DNA of 41,262 bases from Bacteroidia bacterium. Its GTDB lineage: Bacteria > Bacteroidota > Bacteroidia > 2-12-FULL-35-15. The stretch lies in the NCBI GenBank assembly GCA_030654175.1, contig JAURXZ010000032.1, forward strand, positions 1 to 41,262, read 5' to 3'. Made by a program: the position numbers and the translations under genes. The notes beneath the pieces were generated by a model. It was not told the DNA's origin and did not search any database. It saw only the letters and a program-made list of their open reading frames with translations. Of this stretch, positions 1 through 7,439 are shown piece after piece (within the stretch, counting starts at the first letter, position 1; each line of letters begins with the position of its first letter).

Positions 1-449
1 CGTCCACGAAAAGAGCGAACTGCAATTTTTTCAAGCCAAATTTTGGGTAGGTTTTTGAGTGAAAGAAAAAATTGAAGTTGGTTTTCGTGGGCTCTTTTTC
101 TTTGTTACTTTCTTTTGGAGAAGCAAAAGAAAGTAAAATGCTTGAACAAAGCCAGATTGCTTCTTAATTAAAAAAAAATAATTAAGAAAAAAAATCAGGG
201 CACAGTCTTCGACAAGCTCTTACTGACAGCACGCTAGTAATATTGAGCCTGTCGAAATATATGCGGTGGCTTCTTAACTAAAGGACATTGAGGGTTCGAG
301 ATCACATTTTCTCAATACCTCAAATTATCTTAATTAAAATTGGAACATCTCAGGTGAGTTTGTTAAATTAAAATCATACATTTATCAGGAGTTTAATTCT
401 TCTAACTCATTATAACCTGAAAATTTTTAACCAGAAATAATTTATAAAA
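1..449. repeat. Repeat-rich noncoding leader with three inverted repeats
   Basis: No convincing gene lies here. Three inverted repeats are visible. Arms at 105-117 and 124-136 (TTACTTTCTTTTG and its exact complement) enclose a 6-base loop. Arms at 161-170 and 179-188 (TTCTTAATTA) are exact. Arms at 208-219 and 245-256 (TTCGACAAGCTC / GAGCCTGTCGAA) have one mismatch. An outer pair, CCACGAAAA at 4-12 and TTTTCGTGG at 82-90, may enclose the first. From general knowledge, such elements recur between genes in Bacteroidota; that is not tested here. The last 150 bases before the thiolase are plain AT-rich sequence without a clear promoter. Confidence 0.6.
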
Positions 450-1658
450 ATGGCAGAAGCTTTTATTTACGATGCAGTCCGCACCCCGCGTGGAAAAGGT
501 AAAAAAGACGGAACTCTACACGAAGTTCCGGCATTAAGATTACTAACCACAACATTTAACGCTATCCGCGAACGAAATAACCTGGATACATCCTATGTAG
601 AAGATGCCATCATTGGTTGCGTTACCCAGGTAGCTGAACAAGGTTCCGATATCGCTAAAACTGCCGCTATTGCTGCCGGTTATAGCAATAACACAGCAGG
701 TGTTTCATTGAACCGTTACTGTGGTTCGGGATTGGAAGCTATTAACCAGGCTTCGGCATACATCATGTCGGGATTTACTGATCTGATCGTTGCAGGTGGT
801 GTTGAATCCATGTCGCGTGTGCAAATGGGTGCTGATGGGTTTGCATTATTTTCAGATCCAAACATGATCCTCAAGCATCATATTGTTCCACAAGGTATCT
901 CTGCCGACCTGATCGCCACAAAATACGGTTACAACCGGTCACAGCTTGATGCATTCGCTGTTGAATCACACAGACGCGCTGCAATAGCATGGGAAGAAGG
1001 AAGATTCAATAAGTCAATTGTAGCAGTAAAAGATATCAATGGCATTACTATTCTCGACAGAGATGAAATGGTACGTGCCGATACCAATATTCAAAAACTG
1101 TCATCCATCAAACCGGCCTTTGAAATGATGGGAGCAATGGGAGGCTACGATTCTGTTGCTATACAGCGCTACCCTGAAGTGGAAACAATGCTTCACCCTC
1201 ACCATGCAGGTAATTCATCTGGCATTGTGGATGGAGCATCACTGGTACTTATTGGTAGTAAACAAATCGGCAAAAAATTGAACCTGAAACCTCGTGCAAG
1301 GATCCGTTCTTTTGCGGTGGTTGGTGCTGAACCTACCATCATGCTTACTGCTCCCGGACCGGCTTCAATTAAAGCTTTAAAAAAAGCAAAAATGAATGTG
1401 TCGGATATTGACCTGTTTGAGATCAATGAAGCTTTTGCAGTGGTTCCTATGCGTTTTATGGAAGAGATGAATGTATCTGCTGATAGAGTGAACGTTAACG
1501 GTGGAGCCATTGCCATGGGACATCCATTAGGTGCAACAGGAGCTATGCTCATCGGAACTATCCTCGATGAACTGGAAAGAACCAATAAACAGACCGGCCT
1601 TGTTTCCCTTTGCATCGGAGGCGGTATGGGCATTGCAACTATTATTGAAAGGGTTTAA
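450..1658 (+). CDS. Acetyl-CoA acyltransferase (thiolase) of beta-oxidation
   Basis: Thiolase of 402 residues, the usual length, which would cleave 3-ketoacyl-CoA to acetyl-CoA and a shortened acyl-CoA in the cytoplasm. The nucleophilic cysteine is in NRYCGSG (Cys91). The GGAIAMGHPLGATGA block gives the catalytic His358, and CIGGGMG near the end gives the second catalytic Cys388. NEAF, typical of the family, is also present. ATG at 450 follows an AT-rich leader, as is usual in this phylum. A multifunctional beta-oxidation protein lies 208 bp downstream on the same strand, so a degradative (FadA/FadI-like) role is more likely than a biosynthetic acetoacetyl-CoA role. The sequence alone cannot fix the chain-length preference. 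Confidence 0.93.
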   Translation: MAEAFIYDAVRTPRGKGKKDGTLHEVPALRLLTTTFNAIRERNNLDTSYVEDAIIGCVTQVAEQGSDIAKTAAIAAGYSNNTAGVSLNRYCGSGLEAINQASAYIMSGFTDLIVAGGVESMSRVQMGADGFALFSDPNMILKHHIVPQGISADLIATKYGYNRSQLDAFAVESHRRAAIAWEEGRFNKSIVAVKDINGITILDRDEMVRADTNIQKLSSIKPAFEMMGAMGGYDSVAIQRYPEVETMLHPHHAGNSSGIVDGASLVLIGSKQIGKKLNLKPRARIRSFAVVGAEPTIMLTAPGPASIKALKKAKMNVSDIDLFEINEAFAVVPMRFMEEMNVSADRVNVNGGAIAMGHPLGATGAMLIGTILDELERTNKQTGLVSLCIGGGMGIATIIERV

Positions 1659-1866
1659 ATTGATGTGCTGATTAAATTGATGTGCTAATTAAATTGATGT
1701 GCTGATGTGCTAATTTATTAATGTGCTGATGAACCAATGAAAATGTATAAAACTTAATCAGCACATCAGCACATCTTCAAATTAGCACATTAAAAAATCA
1801 GCACATCTTCAAATTAGCACATTGATTAATTTTCAAATTAACTAATTTTCAAATTTTCAAATTAAC
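1659..1866. repeat. Inverted array of the word ATGTGCT between two fad genes
   Basis: The first half, to about 1729, has five copies of ATGTGCT, mostly as GATGTGCTGAT or GATGTGCTAATT. The second half, about 1755-1822, has five copies of the reverse complement AGCACAT. The two halves could fold into one long hairpin in the mRNA between thiolase and dehydrogenase. The last 45 bases before the next ATG repeat TTTTCAAATTAAC-like words. No open frame of interest is present. Any effect on expression is inference. Confidence 0.8.
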
Positions 1867-4017
1867 ATGATACAATACACAAAAGACTCAGACGGCATAG
1901 CGATCATCAGCTTTGACAATAAAAATTCATCTGTAAACGTGATCGATGGGGATCTGCTTACCGATTTCGAATTGAATATCAGTAATGCTATTTCAGATGC
2001 ATCTGTGAAGGGGATCATCATCACTTCTTCGAAGAAAGATTTTATGTTGGGTGCTGATCTGAAAATGATCATTGGTATCAATGAGCCTAAAAAAATTATG
2101 GCGATCACCAACCGTCTTCATGCTGTTTTGCGTAAAACAGAAACCGGTGGTAAGCCTGTAGTGGCTGCTATTAATGGAACAGCACTTGGTGGTGGTTACG
2201 AAGTTTGTTTGGCTTGTCATTACCGTATTGCAGTGAATGATCCTAAAATACAAATTGGATTACCTGAAGTATTGCTTGGTTTACTTCCCGGTGGTGGAGG
2301 TACCCAAAAATTACCACGCATGATAGGCATACAGGAAGCCTTGCCTTTTTTGCTGGAAGGTAAAAAGATTCGTCCGGAACAGGCGTTGAAGAGTGGTTTG
2401 GTCAATCAATTGGTTAATACACAGGAAGAACTGATCCCTGCTGCAAAGCAATGGATAGCAACTGTTGGTAAATCAGTTCAGCCCTGGGATGAAGAAGGAT
2501 TTAAAATTCCCGGTGGTGGAATACAAAGTCCTAAAATATTAATGGTACTTCCTGCAGCAGCAGGCCTGATCCTTAAAAAGACCTATGGCAATTACCCTGC
2601 GCCAATAGCCATCATGAATTGTATTTACGAAGGAATGCAATTGCCTTTCGACAGGGCATTAGCGGTAGAGTGTCGTTATTTTACACAATGTGTATTATCT
2701 CCCGAATCAAAAAATATGATACGTACTTTGTTCATTAACATGAACGAAGCAAATAAAGGAGAGGCAAGGCCGGCAGGTGTTGCGCCAACAAATCTTAAAA
2801 AGGTGGGTATCCTTGGTGCAGGAATGATGGGTGCCGGAATTGCTTATGTAGCAGCATTGAACGGCTTAAATGTAGTATTGAAAGATGTTACAAAAGAAGC
2901 GGCTGAAAAAGGAAAAGAATATTCGGTAAAACTATTGTCGGAAAAACTTTCTAAGAACCAGATCAGCAAAGAAAAATACGATGAATTTTTGGATAGGATC
3001 ATTACAACTGATAATCCTGCAGACATTGCTGATTGTAACCTGGTGATAGAAGCTGTTTTCGAAAACCGTGATCTAAAAGCCACTGTTACCAAAGAATCGG
3101 AAGCAGTGCTTTCTTCTGATGCTGTTTTTGCTTCTAACACATCCACACTCCCAATAACAGGATTAGCAAAGGCTTCGGCACGACCTAAGAATTTTATCGG
3201 TCTTCATTTCTTTTCACCTGTTGACAAAATGCAATTGGTGGAAATTATTTTAGGCGAAAAAACTTCGGATTATGCCATTGCAATGGCCATTGATTTTGTG
3301 AAAAAAATTAAAAAAACGCCTATTGTTGTGAATGATGGTAGAGGCTTTTTTACGTCAAGAGTTTTCTCCACGTATTTATTTGAAGGCATGGAATGTCTTG
3401 CTAATGGTGTTTCTCCTGCACTTATTGAAAATGCAGGGAAGATGGCAGGTATGCCGGTTGGCCCATTGGCCCTTGCCGATGAAGTTAGCATTGAACTGTG
3501 TTATAAAATAAATAAACAAACAGAACTGGATACCGGTAAAAAACGTGATGATGCTGCGGTTGCTGTTATAAATAAATTTGTTGACGAATTGAACCGCCCC
3601 GGTAAAAAGGCGAATAAAGGATTTTATGAATACCCCGAAGGTGGTAAAAAAACACTTTGGTCCGAACTTTCCAAACTCTATCCTCTTGCATCACAACAAC
3701 CCGATGTTGAAGAAATAAAAAAACGATTATTATACATACAGGCTCTTGAAGCGGTTAAATGTATGGAAGAAAACATTGTTACCAAGCCCGCAGATGCTGA
3801 TATTGGCTCCATCCTTGGCTGGGGCTTTGCTCCTTATACGGGAGGTGTGATCTCTTTCATCGATACCATTGGATTGAAAAAATTTGTGGACGAATGTAAT
3901 TCCCTTGCCAAAAAATATGGTAAACGTTTTAAACCTACCCGTAAGCTAAAAGAAATGGCTGCAGAAGGAAAAACTTTTTACCAGGAAAAAGCGGTTGAAG
4001 TGTTGGAGGTTTTGTAA
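1867..4017 (+). CDS. Enoyl-CoA hydratase / 3-hydroxyacyl-CoA dehydrogenase fusion
   Basis: Bifunctional beta-oxidation protein of 716 residues, the length of FadB/FadJ alpha subunits. Residues about 1-190 are a crotonase domain: GTALGGGYEVCLACHYRIA and GLPEVLLGLLPGGGGTQ carry the two acidic residues that add water across the enoyl-CoA double bond. Residues about 312-490 are the NAD-binding fold of 3-hydroxyacyl-CoA dehydrogenase (VGILGAGMMGAGIA, then GLHFFSPVDKMQLVEI with the catalytic His, and NDGRGFF). The remainder is the helical dehydrogenase C-terminal repeat. With the thiolase just upstream it would form the hydratase-dehydrogenase-thiolase steps, probably as one transcript. ATG at 1867 follows an AT-rich stretch without a Shine-Dalgarno, as is common in Bacteroidota. 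FadJ versus FadB cannot be decided. Confidence 0.93.
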   Translation: MIQYTKDSDGIAIISFDNKNSSVNVIDGDLLTDFELNISNAISDASVKGIIITSSKKDFMLGADLKMIIGINEPKKIMAITNRLHAVLRKTETGGKPVVAAINGTALGGGYEVCLACHYRIAVNDPKIQIGLPEVLLGLLPGGGGTQKLPRMIGIQEALPFLLEGKKIRPEQALKSGLVNQLVNTQEELIPAAKQWIATVGKSVQPWDEEGFKIPGGGIQSPKILMVLPAAAGLILKKTYGNYPAPIAIMNCIYEGMQLPFDRALAVECRYFTQCVLSPESKNMIRTLFINMNEANKGEARPAGVAPTNLKKVGILGAGMMGAGIAYVAALNGLNVVLKDVTKEAAEKGKEYSVKLLSEKLSKNQISKEKYDEFLDRIITTDNPADIADCNLVIEAVFENRDLKATVTKESEAVLSSDAVFASNTSTLPITGLAKASARPKNFIGLHFFSPVDKMQLVEIILGEKTSDYAIAMAIDFVKKIKKTPIVVNDGRGFFTSRVFSTYLFEGMECLANGVSPALIENAGKMAGMPVGPLALADEVSIELCYKINKQTELDTGKKRDDAAVAVINKFVDELNRPGKKANKGFYEYPEGGKKTLWSELSKLYPLASQQPDVEEIKKRLLYIQALEAVKCMEENIVTKPADADIGSILGWGFAPYTGGVISFIDTIGLKKFVDECNSLAKKYGKRFKPTRKLKEMAAEGKTFYQEKAVEVLEVL

Positions 4018-4285
4018 GGACTTTTTTTTCAATTCATGGATCTATATCTTGCAATTTTAATTAAGATTTAGAGCTGCTTTTAATGCCGAAATAAAGGCAG
4101 GCGATAACGTATACAGACAATAAAAATCCCATAAACGCTACAGGTAGCTCTTATGGACGTGTTAGAAGCAATGCAATTAAAAAAAAAGAAAAACGAATTG
4201 GCAAAAGTTTTCCCATCGACAATTATAATTTTTATATTAAGACCAGAAAGTTATATCAAACGACCTTAATTTATAATAATTTAAT
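4018..4285. other. Intergenic region with a bulged hairpin
   Basis: No gene is seen in these 268 bases. A compact hairpin sits at 4129-4156: CCATAA and TTATGG pair exactly, and CTAC/GTAG pair inside them. It is flanked by ATAACGT (4104-4110) and ACGTGTTA (4157-4164), which pair with one extra G. Paired flanks with an extrahelical base resemble integron attC sites, but the left spacer is about 18 bases longer than the right, so that identity is weak. It marks the border between the fad genes and the accessory stretch. Confidence 0.4.
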
Positions 4286-5026
4286 ATGAGCTTAAGCACT
4301 AATTCTCTAATTCACTTTACGAAAACAAAAGGAAGTTTAATAGGTATTCTTAAAGACCACTTTAAAATTAAATACTGTTTGGAAAAATTTAAAACTCCAA
4401 AAGGCTCTTTCTCAGCCGCTATTCCAATGGTAAGTTTTTGTGATATCCCATTATCAGAGATTAAAAACCATATAAATAATTATGGATCTTATGGTATAGG
4501 CTTAAAGAAAAAATGGGCGAACCAAAATGAATTAAACCCTGTTATATACATTGACACGCATTCATCGCTTGGAAGTAATTTAAGATTTGGTTTTGAACAT
4601 TATTTGAAAGGCAAAATGCTAAATGATTTTTCTGAAATTGACCATTGCCTGATGGATACCTTGCGTTATATAAAAAACTATGAACACGATTTAAATAGAA
4701 AGGGAAAAACAATTAAAAATTATAGATTTTCAGACGAGAGAGAATGGAGGTATGTTCCCAATAAAACAGAATGTAAGTCAATAGCGTTAACTCCAGATTT
4801 TTACTCTAGTCAAGTACAGAAGGACCATTTTAACAATCTTATATCTCAATTAAGACTTAAATTTAAACCTGATGACATTACTTATATAATCGTCAAAAAA
4901 GAAACTGAAATTTCAGACATTGTTAAGACTTTAAATGATATAAAGTGGGAAAACATATCTGTTCAAGAAATTGACAGACTAAAAACCAGAATAATAACAT
5001 CAGAACAAATAAATACTGATTTTTAA
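4286..5026 (+). CDS. AbiGi-like putative abortive-infection protein
   Basis: Cytoplasmic protein of 246 residues without signal peptide or membrane segment. The start, SLIHFTKTKGSLIGILKD, and the block AIPMVSFCDIPLSEIKNHI followed by YGSYGIGLKKKWA match my memory of the AbiGi family (Pfam PF10899), described as the antitoxin side of the AbiG abortive phage-resistance pair. A FSDEREWRYVP block lies in the middle (about residues 148-158). The gene is AT-rich even for this window. In the known AbiG system an AbiGii toxin follows. The gene that follows here has a different architecture (membrane plus coiled coil), so this is either an orphan or a diverged pair. A structured repeat begins 3 bases after the stop. 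Family call fairly sure; function inferred. Confidence 0.72.
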   Translation: MSLSTNSLIHFTKTKGSLIGILKDHFKIKYCLEKFKTPKGSFSAAIPMVSFCDIPLSEIKNHINNYGSYGIGLKKKWANQNELNPVIYIDTHSSLGSNLRFGFEHYLKGKMLNDFSEIDHCLMDTLRYIKNYEHDLNRKGKTIKNYRFSDEREWRYVPNKTECKSIALTPDFYSSQVQKDHFNNLISQLRLKFKPDDITYIIVKKETEISDIVKTLNDIKWENISVQEIDRLKTRIITSEQINTDF

Positions 5027-5028
5027 CC

Positions 5029-5107
5029 CCGACAGGCGCGAGTGTTAGTGCAGTAAGCAGGCGCGAGTTTTTTTAACTCGTGCCGATTATTAGTTGAGCA
5101 TCTTGCC
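5029..5107 (+). repeat. Structured 78-79 bp repeat, copy 1
   Basis: First of three copies (others at 6471-6548 and 9577-9654) in the same orientation as the genes. Each has a direct repeat GCAGGCGCGAGT (diverged in copy 3), then a hairpin GGCGCGAGTT / AACTCGTGCC around a T-rich loop, and ends in GCATCTTGCC. The ends form a short inverted pair (GGCARG... / ...CTTGCC; in this copy the first G is A). It begins 3 bases after the AbiGi-like stop codon. Confidence 0.85.
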
Positions 5108-5156
5108 ATTAAAAAAAATAATTTGCGAGATAGGGTTTAGGTTGTTTTTGTGAAAT

Positions 5157-5171
5157 GTAAGCAGTGCTTAC
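5157..5171. repeat. 15-base palindrome
   Basis: GTAAGCAGTGCTTAC is a perfect palindrome around one central base, about 20 bases before the terminator. It could be an operator or a small RNA hairpin. No known site was recognised. Confidence 0.4.
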
Positions 5172-5191
5172 AAAAAAGAGTTATGAAATAG

Positions 5192-5228
5192 AAAAACACT
5201 TTACTAAAAAAAGGTAAAGTGTTTTTTT
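5192..5228 (+). terminator. Rho-independent-type terminator
   Basis: AAAAACACTTTAC (5192-5204) and GTAAAGTGTTTTT (5214-5226) form a perfect 13-bp stem around a 9-base loop and run into a T tract, with an A tract on the other side. It could stop transcription from either direction and separates the AbiGi-like gene from the next transcription unit. Confidence 0.7.
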
Positions 5229-5397
5229 ATTTTAATATGACTTGACTAATTTAGTCGACCATAAATTCCCACGGAGAACTGACTTAAAAAAGTGCGAATA
5301 TTCTTTTTTGGGAATTATCAAAAATATACAGGCTAAGAAGGGAAGCAATCAAAAAAAGCAAAGGGTAGAAGGTAAGCTTGAAATGATGATCTTAGCC

Positions 5398-5428
5398 TTT
5401 GAAATACAAGGGCTTTCACTTATATTTG
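5398..5428 (+). promoter_or_regulatory. Bacteroidota-type promoter for the membrane/coiled-coil gene
   Basis: TTTG at 5398-5401 and TATATTTG at 5421-5428 are separated by exactly 19 bases, an exact match to the Bacteroidota primary sigma consensus TTTG-N19-TAnnTTTG. Transcription would start near 5435, about 28 bases before the ATG at 5463. This makes the short TTG-initiated frame at 5242-5463 unlikely to be a gene. Confidence 0.65.
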
Positions 5429-5462
5429 TGAGAATTAACACGTTCAAAATAATAAAATTATA

Positions 5463-6449
5463 ATGGAAGCAGAAAAAGTTTTGGATTCGATTAAAGATTG
5501 GTTAAGGAATAGACTAGAAAACCCTTATTTCGCTTCGGTATTGGCTGTGTGGTTATATACAAATAGAATTGAAGTCTTTGGTCTGTTTAACTTTAATGAA
5601 GGGCAAACCATCCAAGAAAGGTTATTGTGGATGCAACAGCGGTTTGCTAATAAAGAAGTATGGCTTTTTAACTTTACATTGTTTGACTGGCATTTTAAAT
5701 GGGCTGCTTTTACAGGATTTAGTGGAATTATTTGGTATTCTTTTATAGTTGGAGCAGTAATGATGTTATTTTTTAAATATGCCCTTGCTTTTAGCGAAGT
5801 TATATATGAAAAAATTGGTCAATATGCCGTTTCAATTAGAGTTTGGAATAAACCATTAAAATGGGTAAGTCTTGAAAAATTTGAAATAATGTTCAAGCAA
5901 TTTGAAGAAGAAAAGAAAAATTTAACATTACGAAACTTAAGTATCGAAGGCGAATTAACAACAATAAAGAATGACAAAGTAGTTGCGTTGAAAAAAATTG
6001 AAGAATTAAATGGTGAAATATTTACTTTAGGACACGAAAAAAGAGATTTAGCAGATGGCATAAAAAAAATATCCGAAGTAAATAAAGAAAGAGAAGTCGT
6101 AGCTTTAAAAGCTGTAGACGAAATTGAAAAAACAATACAAGAGGATGATTGGCATGAGAAAGATAAAATCAAAAAAAAAGAAGCTTTTCAAATATTCCTT
6201 GATTCCGAAAACTCGCAATATTTTAATAAAATTATAGGATACATAGAAAATCACGAAATTATTAAAGATGATTATGTTCCAAAAGAAGTTAAAAATTTTT
6301 TTACAATGTTGGATTTAATTGAATTGAATGGGAATTTATATGTCACCACCAAGAAGGGGAATCAATACTATAGAGATTATTTGCTTTCAAAAAAAGATGA
6401 ATTAAAATTACCGCATAAAATCAAAGGTGTAATAGGTGGTACAAGATAA
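5463..6449 (+). CDS. Membrane-anchored coiled-coil protein, function unknown
   Basis: Not recognised as a named family. The 328-residue protein starts with a charged amphipathic stretch (VLDSIKDWLRNRL). It then has a hydrophobic segment near residues 20-32 and a strong membrane region at about residues 75-110 (GFSGIIWYSFIVGAVMMLFF). Residues about 130-235 are rich in Glu/Lys heptads and look like a long coiled coil. The C-terminus (about 240-315) reads like a small winged-helix or effector domain (FFTMLDLIELNGNLYVTTKKG). It has its own consensus promoter and a structured repeat behind it. Its place next to an AbiGi-like gene makes a role in phage defence thinkable, but nothing in the protein proves it. 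Confidence 0.75.
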   Translation: MEAEKVLDSIKDWLRNRLENPYFASVLAVWLYTNRIEVFGLFNFNEGQTIQERLLWMQQRFANKEVWLFNFTLFDWHFKWAAFTGFSGIIWYSFIVGAVMMLFFKYALAFSEVIYEKIGQYAVSIRVWNKPLKWVSLEKFEIMFKQFEEEKKNLTLRNLSIEGELTTIKNDKVVALKKIEELNGEIFTLGHEKRDLADGIKKISEVNKEREVVALKAVDEIEKTIQEDDWHEKDKIKKKEAFQIFLDSENSQYFNKIIGYIENHEIIKDDYVPKEVKNFFTMLDLIELNGNLYVTTKKGNQYYRDYLLSKKDELKLPHKIKGVIGGTR

Positions 6450-6470
6450 TAGAACTTTGCTCTAAAATAC

Positions 6471-6548
6471 CCGGCAGGCGCGAGTGTTAATGCAGTGAGC
6501 AGGCGCGAGTTTTTTTAACTCGTGCCATTTATTAGTAGGCATCTTGCC
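6471..6548 (+). repeat. Structured 78-79 bp repeat, copy 2
   Basis: Second copy, 22 bases after the stop of the membrane/coiled-coil gene. It differs from copy 1 at only about nine positions including one 1-base gap. The hairpin GGCGCGAGTT / AACTCGTGCC is identical, including the G:U position that pairs only in + strand RNA. Confidence 0.85.
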
Positions 6549-6580
6549 CTTTTAACCACAGAATAAACTGACATGCCATA

Positions 6581-7411
6581 ATGAAACTTTTAGACAAACA
6601 GAATTACGATAAACTTATAGAACCGCTGAGAAAAGTGGCTATAAACCATCTTTTTGCACGTTCTGTTATTGATAAAGGAATTTCCGGAAGTGTATTTGTT
6701 GACGACCTGAATAACCCTAAAACATTTTACATCAAACATTCATACGGAATGACCTTGTTATTTGGAAATAGTGACAATGAAAATTTTAATCGATCTTTCA
6801 AAGAACACGCCTTGAATGTAAATAATACAAGAGATTCTTTTGAATGGATGCAGGCATTTCCAAACAATTGGGACAATGTTTTATCAGACTTATTTGGTGA
6901 TAAATTACTCAGATCTTCGGAAAATAATACAAAAAAAGAAACCGGAATAATTGAATTAAATACAAGAGTAAATTTCAAATTCAATAAAGATGAATATTTG
7001 AAGTTGAGAACAAAAACGGAATCCTCCCGTATAAATATAGTACGTACCGACAGACAAATTTTCAGAGATATGAAAGGAAGTGTTATTCCTTATTATTTTT
7101 GGGAAAATGAAGATGACTTTTTAGAAAATGGATTTGGGTTTAGTTTACTGTATGATGGAAATTTGGCTTCTACTGCCTACTCGGCTTTTATTCAGGGTGA
7201 TCAATTTGAGATCGGTATTGAAACTGTTGAAGCATATAGAGGCAAAGGGTTTGCAGAACAAGTTTGTGCCTCAATCATTGATTACTGTATTGAAAATAAC
7301 TATGAGCCAATTTGGGCATGTCGTTTGGAAAATACAGGTTCTTATAAACTGGCCCAAAAGCTTGGTTTTATTCCATCATTAGAAATACCCTATTATAGAC
7401 TCAGCAAATAA
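6581..7411 (+). CDS. GNAT-family N-acetyltransferase (PF12746-like)
   Basis: Protein of 276 residues. The C-terminal third is a GNAT acetyl-CoA-binding fold: IGIETVEAYRGKGFAEQVCAS gives the pyrophosphate-binding loop (RGKGFA), and WACRLENTGSYKLAQKLGF is the final alpha-beta unit. The N-terminal 150 residues are an extra domain, as in the GNAT group PF12746, which is larger than typical GNATs. Substrate unknown. ATG at 6581 lies 32 bases after repeat copy 2. The MORN gene follows after 28 bases, possibly on the same transcript. Confidence 0.8.
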   Translation: MKLLDKQNYDKLIEPLRKVAINHLFARSVIDKGISGSVFVDDLNNPKTFYIKHSYGMTLLFGNSDNENFNRSFKEHALNVNNTRDSFEWMQAFPNNWDNVLSDLFGDKLLRSSENNTKKETGIIELNTRVNFKFNKDEYLKLRTKTESSRINIVRTDRQIFRDMKGSVIPYYFWENEDDFLENGFGFSLLYDGNLASTAYSAFIQGDQFEIGIETVEAYRGKGFAEQVCASIIDYCIENNYEPIWACRLENTGSYKLAQKLGFIPSLEIPYYRLSK

Positions 7412-7439
7412 GCAAACGAAATGCAATTTTATTGGTATT

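Noticed and set aside
1199-1633. Long minus-strand frame over the thiolase
   Set aside because: It is a shadow of the coding strand; motifs and codon pattern support only the + strand gene.
5242-5463. 73-codon frame before the membrane/coiled-coil gene
   Set aside because: It starts with TTG, shows no family likeness, and contains the perfect TTTG-N19-TATATTTG promoter of the next gene.
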